The position numbers were made by a program, and so were the translations under genes. The notes below the pieces were generated by a model that did not search any database, had not been told where the DNA came from, and saw only the letters and a list, made by a program, of their open reading frames with translations. From Pantoea deleyi (GTDB taxonomy: Bacteria; Pseudomonadota; Gammaproteobacteria; Enterobacterales; Enterobacteriaceae), in assembly GCF_022647325.1 (NCBI RefSeq), contig NZ_CP071405.1, positions 3,534,001-3,598,000 on the forward strand: a stretch of 64,000 nt of DNA. The letters are read 5' to 3'. Below, piece by piece: positions 48,962 to 56,740 of the stretch. Each line of letters opens with the position of its first letter. Within the stretch, counting starts at the first letter, position 1.

Positions 48962-49279
48962 CTAACCAAAATAGTGATAGTGAGCGTTATCCGAATCATC
49001 CGGACTGAAGGCAAAATTCGCTGGAATGTTTATCACGATGCGGCCGTTAGTAGCAGAGTGATGACGATGTCGGAAACAGTGAAAGTAGCGTTTTCCGAAC
49101 CACAGGAAACGCGTTTCCACCGTCTCCATGTATTCCCAGACTTCACCGCCATTATCAGCAACAGACGGGTCCGGAAGTGAGCAATTTGACTTATGCTGCG
49201 CAAGTCTGCCCCACATACGGTGCCACTCATCGCTGTTGTGCTTAACAAGTAATAAAGGTTCGAAATTTAAGTTATCCAT
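48962..49279 (-). CDS. Unknown small protein of the array (105 aa)
   Basis: MDNLNFEPLLLVKHNSDEWH start; aromatic- and His-rich middle (FLWFGKRYFHCFRHRHHSAT). Length and position fit the array; no family recognised. Confidence 0.6.
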   Translation of the reverse strand: MDNLNFEPLLLVKHNSDEWHRMWGRLAQHKSNCSLPDPSVADNGGEVWEYMETVETRFLWFGKRYFHCFRHRHHSATNGRIVINIPANFAFSPDDSDNAHYHYFG

Positions 49280-49343
49280 AGGTCAACCCTCTTCAGGTCT
49301 AGAGGAGGACTTCTCTCCGCGGGGAGATAAATCCCCGCATGGG
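49280..49343 (-). promoter_or_regulatory. Structured leader, copy 6
   Basis: GCGGGGA/TCCCCGC-type hairpin with a one-base bulge, then CCTCT...AGAGG around the AAGAGG ribosome site. Confidence 0.7.
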
Positions 49344-49372
49344 TAAGTCAGACCAGAAAGATGCCAGTCCAC

Positions 49373-49747
49373 TCAGTATTCGCCATAACGCTGGCATTCA
49401 CGTTCTTCGTGCATCAGCTCCTCTTCGTCCTTAACGGCACCGCCGAAAAAAAACGTCCAGGCTGCTTCATCAATGTTTCTGGCCATATGGCAGAGACTTT
49501 CAAAGAAAGGCTGCCAGGATGCTGGCACGAGTTGACGTACAGACATTTTTGCCAGGTCCCGGGCAACGTCAGCCATTTCCCAGACGTAGTGTGGAAAGCC
49601 GTCTTCATCAGTATTGGTGTTAAATCCAAGGCGACGATGTGCGGCAATAATTAACAGGTCACCTTCAGCCTTAGCCAGGGCGGCTTTGTGAGCTGTCTGC
49701 TCGCGAGCGCTGATATGAAAATCCTGTGTAAAAGTTAAATCGTTCAT
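49373..49747 (-). CDS. Unknown small protein of the array (124 aa)
   Basis: Helical, MNDLTFTQDFHISAREQTAH start, with WEMADVARDLAKMSVRQLVP in the middle. No recognised domain. Preceded by its own leader. Confidence 0.6.
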   Translation of the reverse strand: MNDLTFTQDFHISAREQTAHKAALAKAEGDLLIIAAHRRLGFNTNTDEDGFPHYVWEMADVARDLAKMSVRQLVPASWQPFFESLCHMARNIDEAAWTFFFGGAVKDEEELMHEERECQRYGEY

Positions 49748-49807
49748 ATCGGATTCCTTAAAGGATTGAGGAACCCTGCCCTGGCGGGGACAGAAGTCCC
49801 GTTAGGG
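49748..49807 (-). promoter_or_regulatory. Structured leader, copy 7
   Basis: CGGGAC/GTCCCCG hairpin, then GGTTCCT/AGGAATCC (one bulged base) covering the AAGGAA ribosome site. Confidence 0.7.
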
Positions 49808-49834
49808 TGAGAAACTGTTCGGTTAATAAGGCGG

Positions 49835-50251
49835 TCAGTCGATGTCAAAAGCATCAGCACTCTGATAAAACTCTGCACGCGATTGTTCTATAGCGTTGTC
49901 CAGCTCTGTGTTCTCACGGGAACTGATAACGCCCTGCTGAAAAGCTCCATTCCAGTGACGACTGTGAACTGCCGTCCCCAGAAGAGTGAGCTCACTCACT
50001 GCCTCTTCGATAAAGGCATGTCTGATGTAGCCATGCTCAGTTGCAAAACCAACTGTATGCGCGACATGTCTCAGAAAAGTCAGGTAGTCAGGAAGGCCGT
50101 CAGCAGGAACCTGTGGATCTGCATCGACCATGAGTCTGTAATCCAGACGTACGTTAAGCTGAGTTTTTACGTAATCCACCATGATTTTTGCCGAAGCTGG
50201 CGAATCACAATGGAGTAACGTGAGAGGGTTGATCATCCTGGTGTAATGCAT
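49835..50251 (-). CDS. Unknown small protein of the array (138 aa)
   Basis: First gene of the array in transcription order. MHYTRMINPLTLLHCDSPAS start, acidic C-terminus. The middle HVAHTVGFATEHGYIRHAFI resembles no family I know. Confidence 0.6.
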   Translation of the reverse strand: MHYTRMINPLTLLHCDSPASAKIMVDYVKTQLNVRLDYRLMVDADPQVPADGLPDYLTFLRHVAHTVGFATEHGYIRHAFIEEAVSELTLLGTAVHSRHWNGAFQQGVISSRENTELDNAIEQSRAEFYQSADAFDID

Positions 50252-50312
50252 CGGTACGGTTCCTTATGAAAAGAAAGGGAACCGTCCCGGAGGGAAAGTA
50301 TCCCTCAGGAGT
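50252..50312 (-). promoter_or_regulatory. Structured leader, copy 8
   Basis: GAGGGA/TCCCTC hairpin, then perfect ACGGTTCC/GGAACCGT enclosing the AAGGAA ribosome site. Confidence 0.75.
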
Positions 50313-50378
50313 GAGAATCAGGCACAAAATGCCAGATGAGCAAAACAGGTGTATGGGGGTGTGATGCGAAGTAGAAAA

Positions 50379-50533
50379 GGACCTTAACCGCACGGGTCTC
50401 TGTTTTCAAAGGTTAAACAGATTTGTTACCGCCCGAAAGCGTCATCTCTCAGGTAATGATGACATTGGCGTGTGATTACCCGAAGGCGTTCCTCTCGAAT
50501 CACTGGAACATTGGCAGTTGTCATGGAGACAAC
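50379..50533. repeat. Structured repeat, copy A, upstream of the antirestriction array
   Basis: Hairpins: TTAACC/GGTTAA (50384-50389/50411-50416), GTCATC/GATGAC (50441-50446/50458-50463), GTGATT/AATCAC (50472-50477/50498-50503), GTTGTC/GACAAC (50517-50522/50528-50533). Conserved loops TCTCAGGT and ACCCGAAGGCG. It matches copy B at 53329 with compensatory changes in the stems. A single-strand promoter or structured leader for the downstream minus-strand array is possible. The remaining bases to 50767 contain no gene. Confidence 0.75.
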
Positions 50534-50767
50534 AGTTAGCAGAAATATCGTACTTCAGGATTTTTAACACGGCAAGTACCTGGAAAACTTTTTCAGCTAA
50601 AAACGTCATCACAGGCTAGTTGCAACGAAGAAGAGAAACAAAAGTCGAGTTAAATCATAAAATTTAATGATTAATCCCAAAGGATTTATTAGTCATAGTA
50701 CAGTTGCTAAGTTTACCTATAGACAGGTTAGTCATTAATAAATTATTGCCAAAAAAGGAAATTAAGA

Positions 50768-51682
50768 ATGAAAACCGATTTATTTATTTCTTACGCATGG
50801 ACGTCAGCAGAGCATTGTAAGTGGGTTCACCTCTTTGCTTCTCATCTTCATATGGCAGGTTTCATCGTTAAAATCGATGAAAGAGTCGATTACGGAAGTA
50901 GCTTGAGTGGGTTTATGCGTGAGATGACAGATTGCGCGCATGTGCTTATGATCATTGACACCAACTACGTTGAACGTGCGAATGATTATCCACTTTCAGG
51001 GGTCGCCATTGAAAACAGATGGATAAGCGAGGTTTTAGAAACCAAGCCTGAGACGTGGCTGTCAGTTATGTTTGTTGACAATGCTGGTTGCAAACTGCCG
51101 GATTGGCTAGCTCCACATAACCCTAAAGGTTTTGATTTCAATTATCCAGAAGATAAAATGACATATCCTGGAGCTAGCCAAATTGAAGCGATATGGCGCT
51201 GGATCGCGGGTTTGCCAGCCGACAAAAGCAATGCGGCTTCCATTGCGACACACAGGGAGCGCTGCGAAAGACTTGAGCATGCCGATACTCTGCTTGATCC
51301 AGCAAGTTACACTAACCCAGCTCTTAACGGACGCGTTACATTCAATTATAGAGATCACAATTTCTATAGTGTCGGTTATGGTGACCATAAATTCGATATA
51401 ATGTTCGACCAAGCGAACAGCCAAGTAGTCAGAATTTATAAAGATTATGGCCTCAAAGCTGTATGGAAGCTTCAGGTAGCAAATTCAGACCCTTTAGATT
51501 TCAAGGCTGTAATGAGGCCAACACGTACGGTATCCCTGATCGTGGGGCAGAAAGCAATACTGTTAAACAATAGTGGAATTCTTTGTGAAGTAACAATTGA
51601 AGAAATACAACCTGAAATTGAAGGTGAAAATTACGTGAAGGAACACGTAACATTCTCGTATGAGATACATCACGATAAGTAA
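50768..51682 (+). CDS. TIR-domain protein
   Basis: 304 residues. N-terminal TIR_2-like domain: DLFISYAWTSAEHCKWVHLF, then IVKIDERVDYGSSLSGFMRE and HVLMIIDTNYVER, ending about residue 150 (IEAIWRWIAGLPA). The C-terminal half is strand-rich (FNYRDHNFYSVGYGDHKFDI) and unrecognised. Bacterial TIR domains mostly make NAD-derived signals or degrade NAD in phage defence. No ThsA-type partner is adjacent. Lower GC than flanking genes. Confidence 0.83.
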   Translation: MKTDLFISYAWTSAEHCKWVHLFASHLHMAGFIVKIDERVDYGSSLSGFMREMTDCAHVLMIIDTNYVERANDYPLSGVAIENRWISEVLETKPETWLSVMFVDNAGCKLPDWLAPHNPKGFDFNYPEDKMTYPGASQIEAIWRWIAGLPADKSNAASIATHRERCERLEHADTLLDPASYTNPALNGRVTFNYRDHNFYSVGYGDHKFDIMFDQANSQVVRIYKDYGLKAVWKLQVANSDPLDFKAVMRPTRTVSLIVGQKAILLNNSGILCEVTIEEIQPEIEGENYVKEHVTFSYEIHHDK

Positions 51683-51763
51683 AAAATGATCATACTAGCA
51701 AACCAGTTAATGCCCCCTTAAACTCATTTAAAGTTAAGGGGGTTATTAAAGAGTATCCAATAA

Positions 51764-52648
51764 TTATGCCTTAAGCTTGTTATAAACTCGTGCAACATAA
51801 TGCCCCCTTCCGTCACCGTGACCGAGGTCCATAGAGGTAAGCGCTTCAGCTTCCTTCTGACTGAAACCTTTATCTTTATGAAGCTTAAGCACATCCTGAG
51901 TATAGGCGTATCTCAGACTGTGAGGGGCAAATTCCCCAACAAGTCCTGCATCCCTTACAATATTCCTGTATCGCTCTATTGCCAAATGAATGGAAGGCTT
52001 ATCTATAAGCTTCCCGTTATTCTCAACAGAGTAATTTATGGCTCTGTTAATGGCTTCAATAGTTTCAGACCGATTGATTATTGTGGTATCCCTCGGCCGC
52101 CCTCCTTTCGTACCGAAAATAACGCGAACCTTTTCATCTCCATTCTGCAACGCTTTTTTCCAGGTCTGCAGTGACTTTACAGACTGAACAGTTTCTTCCG
52201 TTCTCAAACCTAAAAGCCGTGAAAGTTTCATTGCACAGGCCACTCCTTCATCCTTTTCATTAACAGATGAAAAGACCTGTTTGAAATAGTCATCAGTTAT
52301 TGCAATCTTAGTGCCGTTACGGCTAGTTCCTGAAATATTCAAAGCATCATTGTTCAGCTTCGGATGAGCTGGATCAGCCATGAAAGTTTTACCTGATACA
52401 CGTAATATTGCGCGTATCGCCGCCATTTCATTTTGAAGTGTACGCCTGGAAATATTTTCGGCCAGGCGGCTTCGAATGTAAGTTTCTATGTGGCTGGTCT
52501 TTATGTTTTTAATGTCACGAATTTGAATGTTAAGACTGATCATTCGGTCTGCAAATCGATCCGCAATTTTAGTACGGTCAGATACGGTTTTAAAACTGCC
52601 ACCTGCTTGGCGGGCAAGGGTTTTTAAGTTTTTATTCAGCTTTGCCAC
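51764..52648 (-). CDS. Second tyrosine recombinase (Integrase_1-like)
   Basis: 294 residues from a GTG start (VAKLNKNLKTLARQ) with GGAGA upstream; the longer frame crosses a perfect palindrome and is unlikely. Catalytic Arg in LLGLRTEETV, H-x-x-R in HSLRYAYTQ, and LGHGDGRGHYVARVYNK with His and the nucleophile Tyr. Different from the tRNA-linked integrase. Convergent with the TIR gene, and both lie between the two structured repeats. Confidence 0.88.
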   Translation of the reverse strand: MAKLNKNLKTLARQAGGSFKTVSDRTKIADRFADRMISLNIQIRDIKNIKTSHIETYIRSRLAENISRRTLQNEMAAIRAILRVSGKTFMADPAHPKLNNDALNISGTSRNGTKIAITDDYFKQVFSSVNEKDEGVACAMKLSRLLGLRTEETVQSVKSLQTWKKALQNGDEKVRVIFGTKGGRPRDTTIINRSETIEAINRAINYSVENNGKLIDKPSIHLAIERYRNIVRDAGLVGEFAPHSLRYAYTQDVLKLHKDKGFSQKEAEALTSMDLGHGDGRGHYVARVYNKLKA

Positions 52649-52670
52649 AGACCATTCTCCAAGCAATGAG

Positions 52671-52714
52671 GTGACAGAGCTTTTCCGTCCGTGTGAACGG
52701 AAAAGCTCTGTCAC
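52671..52714. repeat. Perfect 18-bp inverted repeat before the recombinase
   Basis: GTGACAGAGCTTTTCCGT (52671-52688), eight-base loop, and the exact complement ACGGAAAAGCTCTGTCAC (52697-52714). It lies 23 bases upstream of the recombinase start, so it is placed as an operator or as the recombinase's own recombination site. Confidence 0.9.
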
Positions 52715-53328
52715 CGACTGCACAACAATTACAGACGATGAGATTTCACCCCGACGGCACGGTTCGTTTTGCGCTTCCTGCGGCTCTGCAGACATCTGTG
52801 CAGCGGGGCGGCGAAATGTTGAGTTATTGCGAGGCTCCCCAGGTCTCTGACCTGTTCGCGGCTTTCGCCGGGCTGAAATGAATCAGTCTGCCTCCACACA
52901 CCAGTTGTCTGGTGTCGCCATCGATGTCGTGCCGATTTCTCCTTATTAATTGGCGTTCAAACTTTTAAAAAGCGAATGAACGTTAGGTTGAAAGTTTCTC
53001 AGTATTGAGATGAAAAACGTATTCAGGACGTCAGAAACCCTTTAATACGTGTCAGTCAGTTGGTAAACCTGTCGTTGAAGGTACAGTGCGTAAGCGCTGA
53101 CCGTTATGCGCTGCGCGCGTCACTTGGTACTCGTTTCACTCGTACACAAGTGACGCCGCGCTCTTCTGCTTTCAATGCAAACGTGGAAGATGCCCAAATG
53201 TTCCAAATGGTAATACCCGCATTGCAAAGTTCGCAGCAGCCCTTCAGCGTCAATGCGTAAAGAAAAGTGAAAGCGATACGGCCGAAACCGTAATCAGAAA
53301 ATGCCAGGAATGGCTTTGTAAAAGAAAG

Positions 53329-53480
53329 GACCTTTATCGCAACGCGATCTTCGTTCTCAAAGGTTAAACGAAGTTACCGCCCGAAGGCTCCGTCTCTCAG
53401 GTCATGACGGTTTTGGCAGTGCAATCACCCGAAGGCGCCCCTCTCAGATTACCGGGACATTGGCGTGTTGCTAAAGCAAC
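53329..53480. repeat. Structured repeat, copy B
   Basis: ACCTTT/AAAGGT, ATCGC/GCGAT, CCGTC/GACGG (53390-53394/53406-53410), AATC/GATT (53423-53426/53447-53450) and GTTGC/GCAAC (53467-53471/53476-53480). Same order and loops as copy A at 50379, same orientation, roughly two-thirds identical. No array gene follows it. Confidence 0.75.
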
Positions 53481-54358
53481 GGTACAACGACGAGAATGTT
53501 AGATCGTTATTAGATCCATTTACAAGCTAAATGTTATAGATGCCTGAGAGTAAAATATGGGAGCAGCCTTGAAGACAAACCGAAAAATGAGCCCTTATAT
53601 TATATCTAGCATTACGTGATGATTAAATACCATCACAAAAAAGAGAGTGAACCAGCCTTTGTCCTTGTGTTCAGAATTGTTTTAACGCAGGAACTTCTTT
53701 TGCAGCACCTTTCAAATGAGCAGCCCGGTTAGACTTTTCAGCGTCTAAATCCAGTTCTTCAGGCATGCTTACGAGATTTGGCATATCCGTGGGTATGTCA
53801 CTAACTCGCAACATTATTGCTATTAGTAACACATGGATTCTGTCCAAAAATACGGAGTCCAGTTGTCTGGCCATCTGAGCACGCAGCAGACATGCCGGGT
53901 GATCGAATATAATCACTTATTCCAAATCCAGTTACTCTGGCGGGTAGTTTACACTCAGGCTTTATCAAAAAAAATGACTCATTACTTCTTGTAATAATTA
54001 TTTGGTAGGATAGGCATCAATAATGATTGATTGAGGAAAATAAACCTAACCTCTCGGCGCATAGTTTTTGCAGCTTAATCTTTCCATATCAAGAAAAACA
54101 CATGAACTAAAAAATCACACTCAATAAAAATTATTTGTTTAGAACGAAAAATAGTTGAATGTTTTATTAAAGCCTATTCTTATTTGCTAATTACACATGG
54201 TTTTTTTATATAAAAAAGGTCATTTTTCTGTTAATGAGGTTTTATATGACTTAATTATTCATTAGCCTTATTTAAATAAATCAATTAAATATTCCGCTCG
54301 GACCAAAGAAATATAATTTTACAAAAATTTACTTTGCTTCATCAAATCCTGCTGTTTT
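53481..54358. other. Gene-free AT-rich stretch before the biosynthetic operon
   Basis: Very AT-rich from about 53.9 kb. No convincing ORF, tRNA or IS end is seen. The 52715-53328 stretch between the palindrome and copy B is likewise without a supported gene. The left border of the biosynthetic region probably lies in this gap. Confidence 0.5.
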
Positions 54359-54387
54359 TTGACAAAAATATATGCTTATTTAATAAT
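54359..54387 (+). promoter_or_regulatory. Candidate sigma-70 promoter of the biosynthetic operon
   Basis: TTGACA (54359-54364), 17 bases, AATAAT (54382-54387), about 115 bases before the first start codon. The -35 is perfect and the -10 moderate in an AT-rich region, so chance is possible. Confidence 0.45.
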
Positions 54388-54502
54388 CAACTCATTATCA
54401 AGAGCCTCAAGAATTAAGTAACTTAATGCATTTTGTATTTTTGTAAGGAAGCTAGCAACTAACAGCCTGTTAATTACTATTGTTGATACAAGGGAAATGA
54501 TC

Positions 54503-55276
54503 ATGAATTCGCAAAGTGATAAATCCGTCCCAGTTGATTCATATTCGCGTACCGCATTAGTCCTTGCTGGGAGTTCAGAACTGGGTGCTAGTATTATCGA
54601 TGATCTTGTTAATCAAAAGTATAAAGTTATTTTCACATGGTGGAAAAATGAGCCCAGAGCATTAAATCTGCTGCAGAAACATCGAGGTAGTATCGAAGCT
54701 ATTCGCTTAGATTTAAGCTGTGAAGATAGCGTAACTGCTTTTTGTAAAGGATTATCAACCCGCTATATCAAGACCACTATATATTGTGCTGGAATCAATC
54801 CAGCTGCACTGTGTGATGAAATCGAGGCAAGCATGCTGACCTCAATAAGCAGGGTAAACTTCATTTCAGCCACCCTTATTTTCAATGCAATCGTAAAAAA
54901 GATGAAGGCGCATAAGGATGCTGGTACATGCTTGGTTTATATCAGCTCGGTTGCGGCGCAGAAAGTGAGCATTGGTAACAGCCTTTATGGAGCTACCAAA
55001 TTGGCTATGGAGCGCTATCTGTCTGGCGTTGCTTTTGAAATGGCGAGGTTTAATGTCAGGACTCTATCTGTAAGCCCCGGATATATCAAAACAAGAATGT
55101 TGGATGAGTATTGTGAAAAAAAGGGAATAACTTTAAGGGATATCGAGAAGAAAATTCCCATGAGAAAAATGCTCAACCCCCAAGATGTGGTTAACACAAT
55201 CCGTTGTTTTACTAACAATCAGATCGTCACTACTGGTGTGACTTTAACTTTAGGACATGGTGAGGGGTTTATATAA
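54503..55276 (+). CDS. SDR-family reductase (FabG-like ketoreductase)
   Basis: 257 residues. NAD(P)-binding AGSSELGAS at residues 22-30 (variant of TGxxxGIG), YCAGINPA, catalytic Ser (VYISSVAAQKV) and Tyr-Lys (SLYGATKLAMERY), then SPGYIKTRML. Likely reduces a beta-ketoacyl group on the ACP. I use the second ATG, where AGGGA is seven bases away; the first is too close to it. First gene of an operon with one-base to four-base spacings. Confidence 0.85.
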   Translation: MNSQSDKSVPVDSYSRTALVLAGSSELGASIIDDLVNQKYKVIFTWWKNEPRALNLLQKHRGSIEAIRLDLSCEDSVTAFCKGLSTRYIKTTIYCAGINPAALCDEIEASMLTSISRVNFISATLIFNAIVKKMKAHKDAGTCLVYISSVAAQKVSIGNSLYGATKLAMERYLSGVAFEMARFNVRTLSVSPGYIKTRMLDEYCEKKGITLRDIEKKIPMRKMLNPQDVVNTIRCFTNNQIVTTGVTLTLGHGEGFI

Positions 55277-55277
55277 T

Positions 55278-55670
55278 ATGGCTATCTCTGAGGTAAAACA
55301 GTTATTTAAAGATATTATGTACTTCAATGACAGTGATGAACTAGACATCAATAAATCGCTTTTCCTGCATTATGATATGACGTCGATAGATTTCATTGAC
55401 TTCGCCTTTGAACTGAAGAAAAAATTTAGTGTTGATATTGACCCAGATGAGCTATGGCCGGTAAATAAAATGGCTACAAGCGAAGAGTACTACTCCTTAC
55501 AAGAAAAACAGTGGACATCCGTAGGTCTGGAAAAACTTAACCAAGTGCTAAGTTTTTCTGATAAACCAGCGGTGACCGACAGATCGGTAGAACTAAAAGA
55601 GTTATATGATTATTTCACGCTTACATATGTTAATTCCAAGATCGCTTCGCTTACCAGTGCGGATAATTAA
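55278..55670 (+). CDS. Acyl carrier protein
   Basis: 130 residues, longer than usual (about 80) because of a C-terminal extension. Helix-Ser region HYDMTSIDFIDFAFELKKKF with the likely phosphopantetheine Ser at residue 36 (normal pattern DSL). The PPTase encoded downstream would charge it. Function of the extra 50 residues unknown. Confidence 0.82.
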   Translation: MAISEVKQLFKDIMYFNDSDELDINKSLFLHYDMTSIDFIDFAFELKKKFSVDIDPDELWPVNKMATSEEYYSLQEKQWTSVGLEKLNQVLSFSDKPAVTDRSVELKELYDYFTLTYVNSKIASLTSADN

Positions 55671-55673
55671 ACT

Positions 55674-56738
55674 ATGGGCAGGACTTATATAAAAAATTTT
55701 GGAATATACAGCCAACATGCCAAAAGCACCTCTAATCTGCTGGAGGTAGTATGTTGCAGAAAACCAGCCTCAATAACTTCCGCTCAAAGGTATGCCAGTG
55801 CCGACATTGACGTGACGCGTCGGGATCTGATCAAACGGGAAGATAGGGCTGTAATGAATACCATCTCGAAAATGGCGGTCAGTGCTCTGGCTGATTTACT
55901 GGAGAAAATGGATCAAAATTCACTTTCGCAGGTAATGCTCTATTCCGCTTGTGATAGCGAGGAGCACAGTTTTGAAACTTTTAGAGAGGTCGTGCACAAG
56001 GACCCCGAAAACTTCTGGAGAAATGTTTCGGACTTTAATCAACTAAGCAATCCGCTCGATATGTTACGGCTGTTGCCAACCAATACACTCTATCACATAT
56101 CGAAAATATTACAGAATCATCATGAGGGGGTACCGCTACGTACCGCCTCGCTTAGCGGCATGAGCGCCCTTAAAATGGCTCGCCGAGATGTGGCTTCTGG
56201 TCGCAACTCCGCAGGGGCCCTGATATTCAGCAGCGCAAATATGTTGAGCTTCGACAGCTTAACTGTATTTGGAAAATTAAATGAAGTTCGATATGAAGGA
56301 CATCAGCACTCCGGCATTTTGCCTGGGTGGGGCAGTGTGTTTTTACATCTTGATGATCGGCCAGAAAAGGCTCTTGCTGAACTTGTTGAGGTAAAGATTA
56401 AATACCGCCCGAAAGTACGCTTTGAAAAAGAAGATTGGCTTAGTTTGCTGATAGAACAAAAAAGCCAGCATGGCACGCCAGATGTTATTGTTAGGTATGA
56501 CAATGGTATTGTTGAACAGGCGAAAGCTGAAAGTGATGCGCTGGATGAGGTGTTTCCTGAAGTCAAAACGGTTAATTACAAGACATTAATCGGTTACACC
56601 GGCAAGTCTAATAACCTGATAGATATTCTTTGCTGCCTAAATGATACAGAAATCAAACCGGGTAGTCGCGTACTGCTTAACGGCACTGGAATAAATTACG
56701 GGTTAGGTTGCATACTATTAATCAAGCGGGATGCCTAA
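55674..56738 (+). CDS. Ketosynthase-like subunit lacking the active cysteine
   Basis: 354 residues, a shortened thiolase-fold protein related to beta-ketoacyl synthases. At the nucleophile position it reads TASLSGMSALKMA (near residue 160) with no Cys, and the HGT and KxxxGH motifs are not recognisable. The late GTGINYGLGCILL is the usual C-terminal loop. The situation resembles the KS-beta/chain length factor of type II polyketide synthases, which pairs with an active KS. The next gene is such a KS. Confidence 0.72.
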   Translation: MGRTYIKNFGIYSQHAKSTSNLLEVVCCRKPASITSAQRYASADIDVTRRDLIKREDRAVMNTISKMAVSALADLLEKMDQNSLSQVMLYSACDSEEHSFETFREVVHKDPENFWRNVSDFNQLSNPLDMLRLLPTNTLYHISKILQNHHEGVPLRTASLSGMSALKMARRDVASGRNSAGALIFSSANMLSFDSLTVFGKLNEVRYEGHQHSGILPGWGSVFLHLDDRPEKALAELVEVKIKYRPKVRFEKEDWLSLLIEQKSQHGTPDVIVRYDNGIVEQAKAESDALDEVFPEVKTVNYKTLIGYTGKSNNLIDILCCLNDTEIKPGSRVLLNGTGINYGLGCILLIKRDA

Positions 56739-56740
56739 GT

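Noticed and set aside
52693..52881. Plus-strand ORF of 62 codons near the palindrome
   Set aside because: It begins inside the inverted repeat, has no ribosome site and no known domain. It may be a gene remnant but cannot be supported.
53060..53260. Plus-strand ORF of 66 codons
   Set aside because: No start signal or similarity recognised; likely chance in a GC-richer patch.
53671..53916. Small ORF of 81 codons on the minus strand
   Set aside because: No ribosome binding site of quality, no recognised motif, in a decayed AT-rich stretch.
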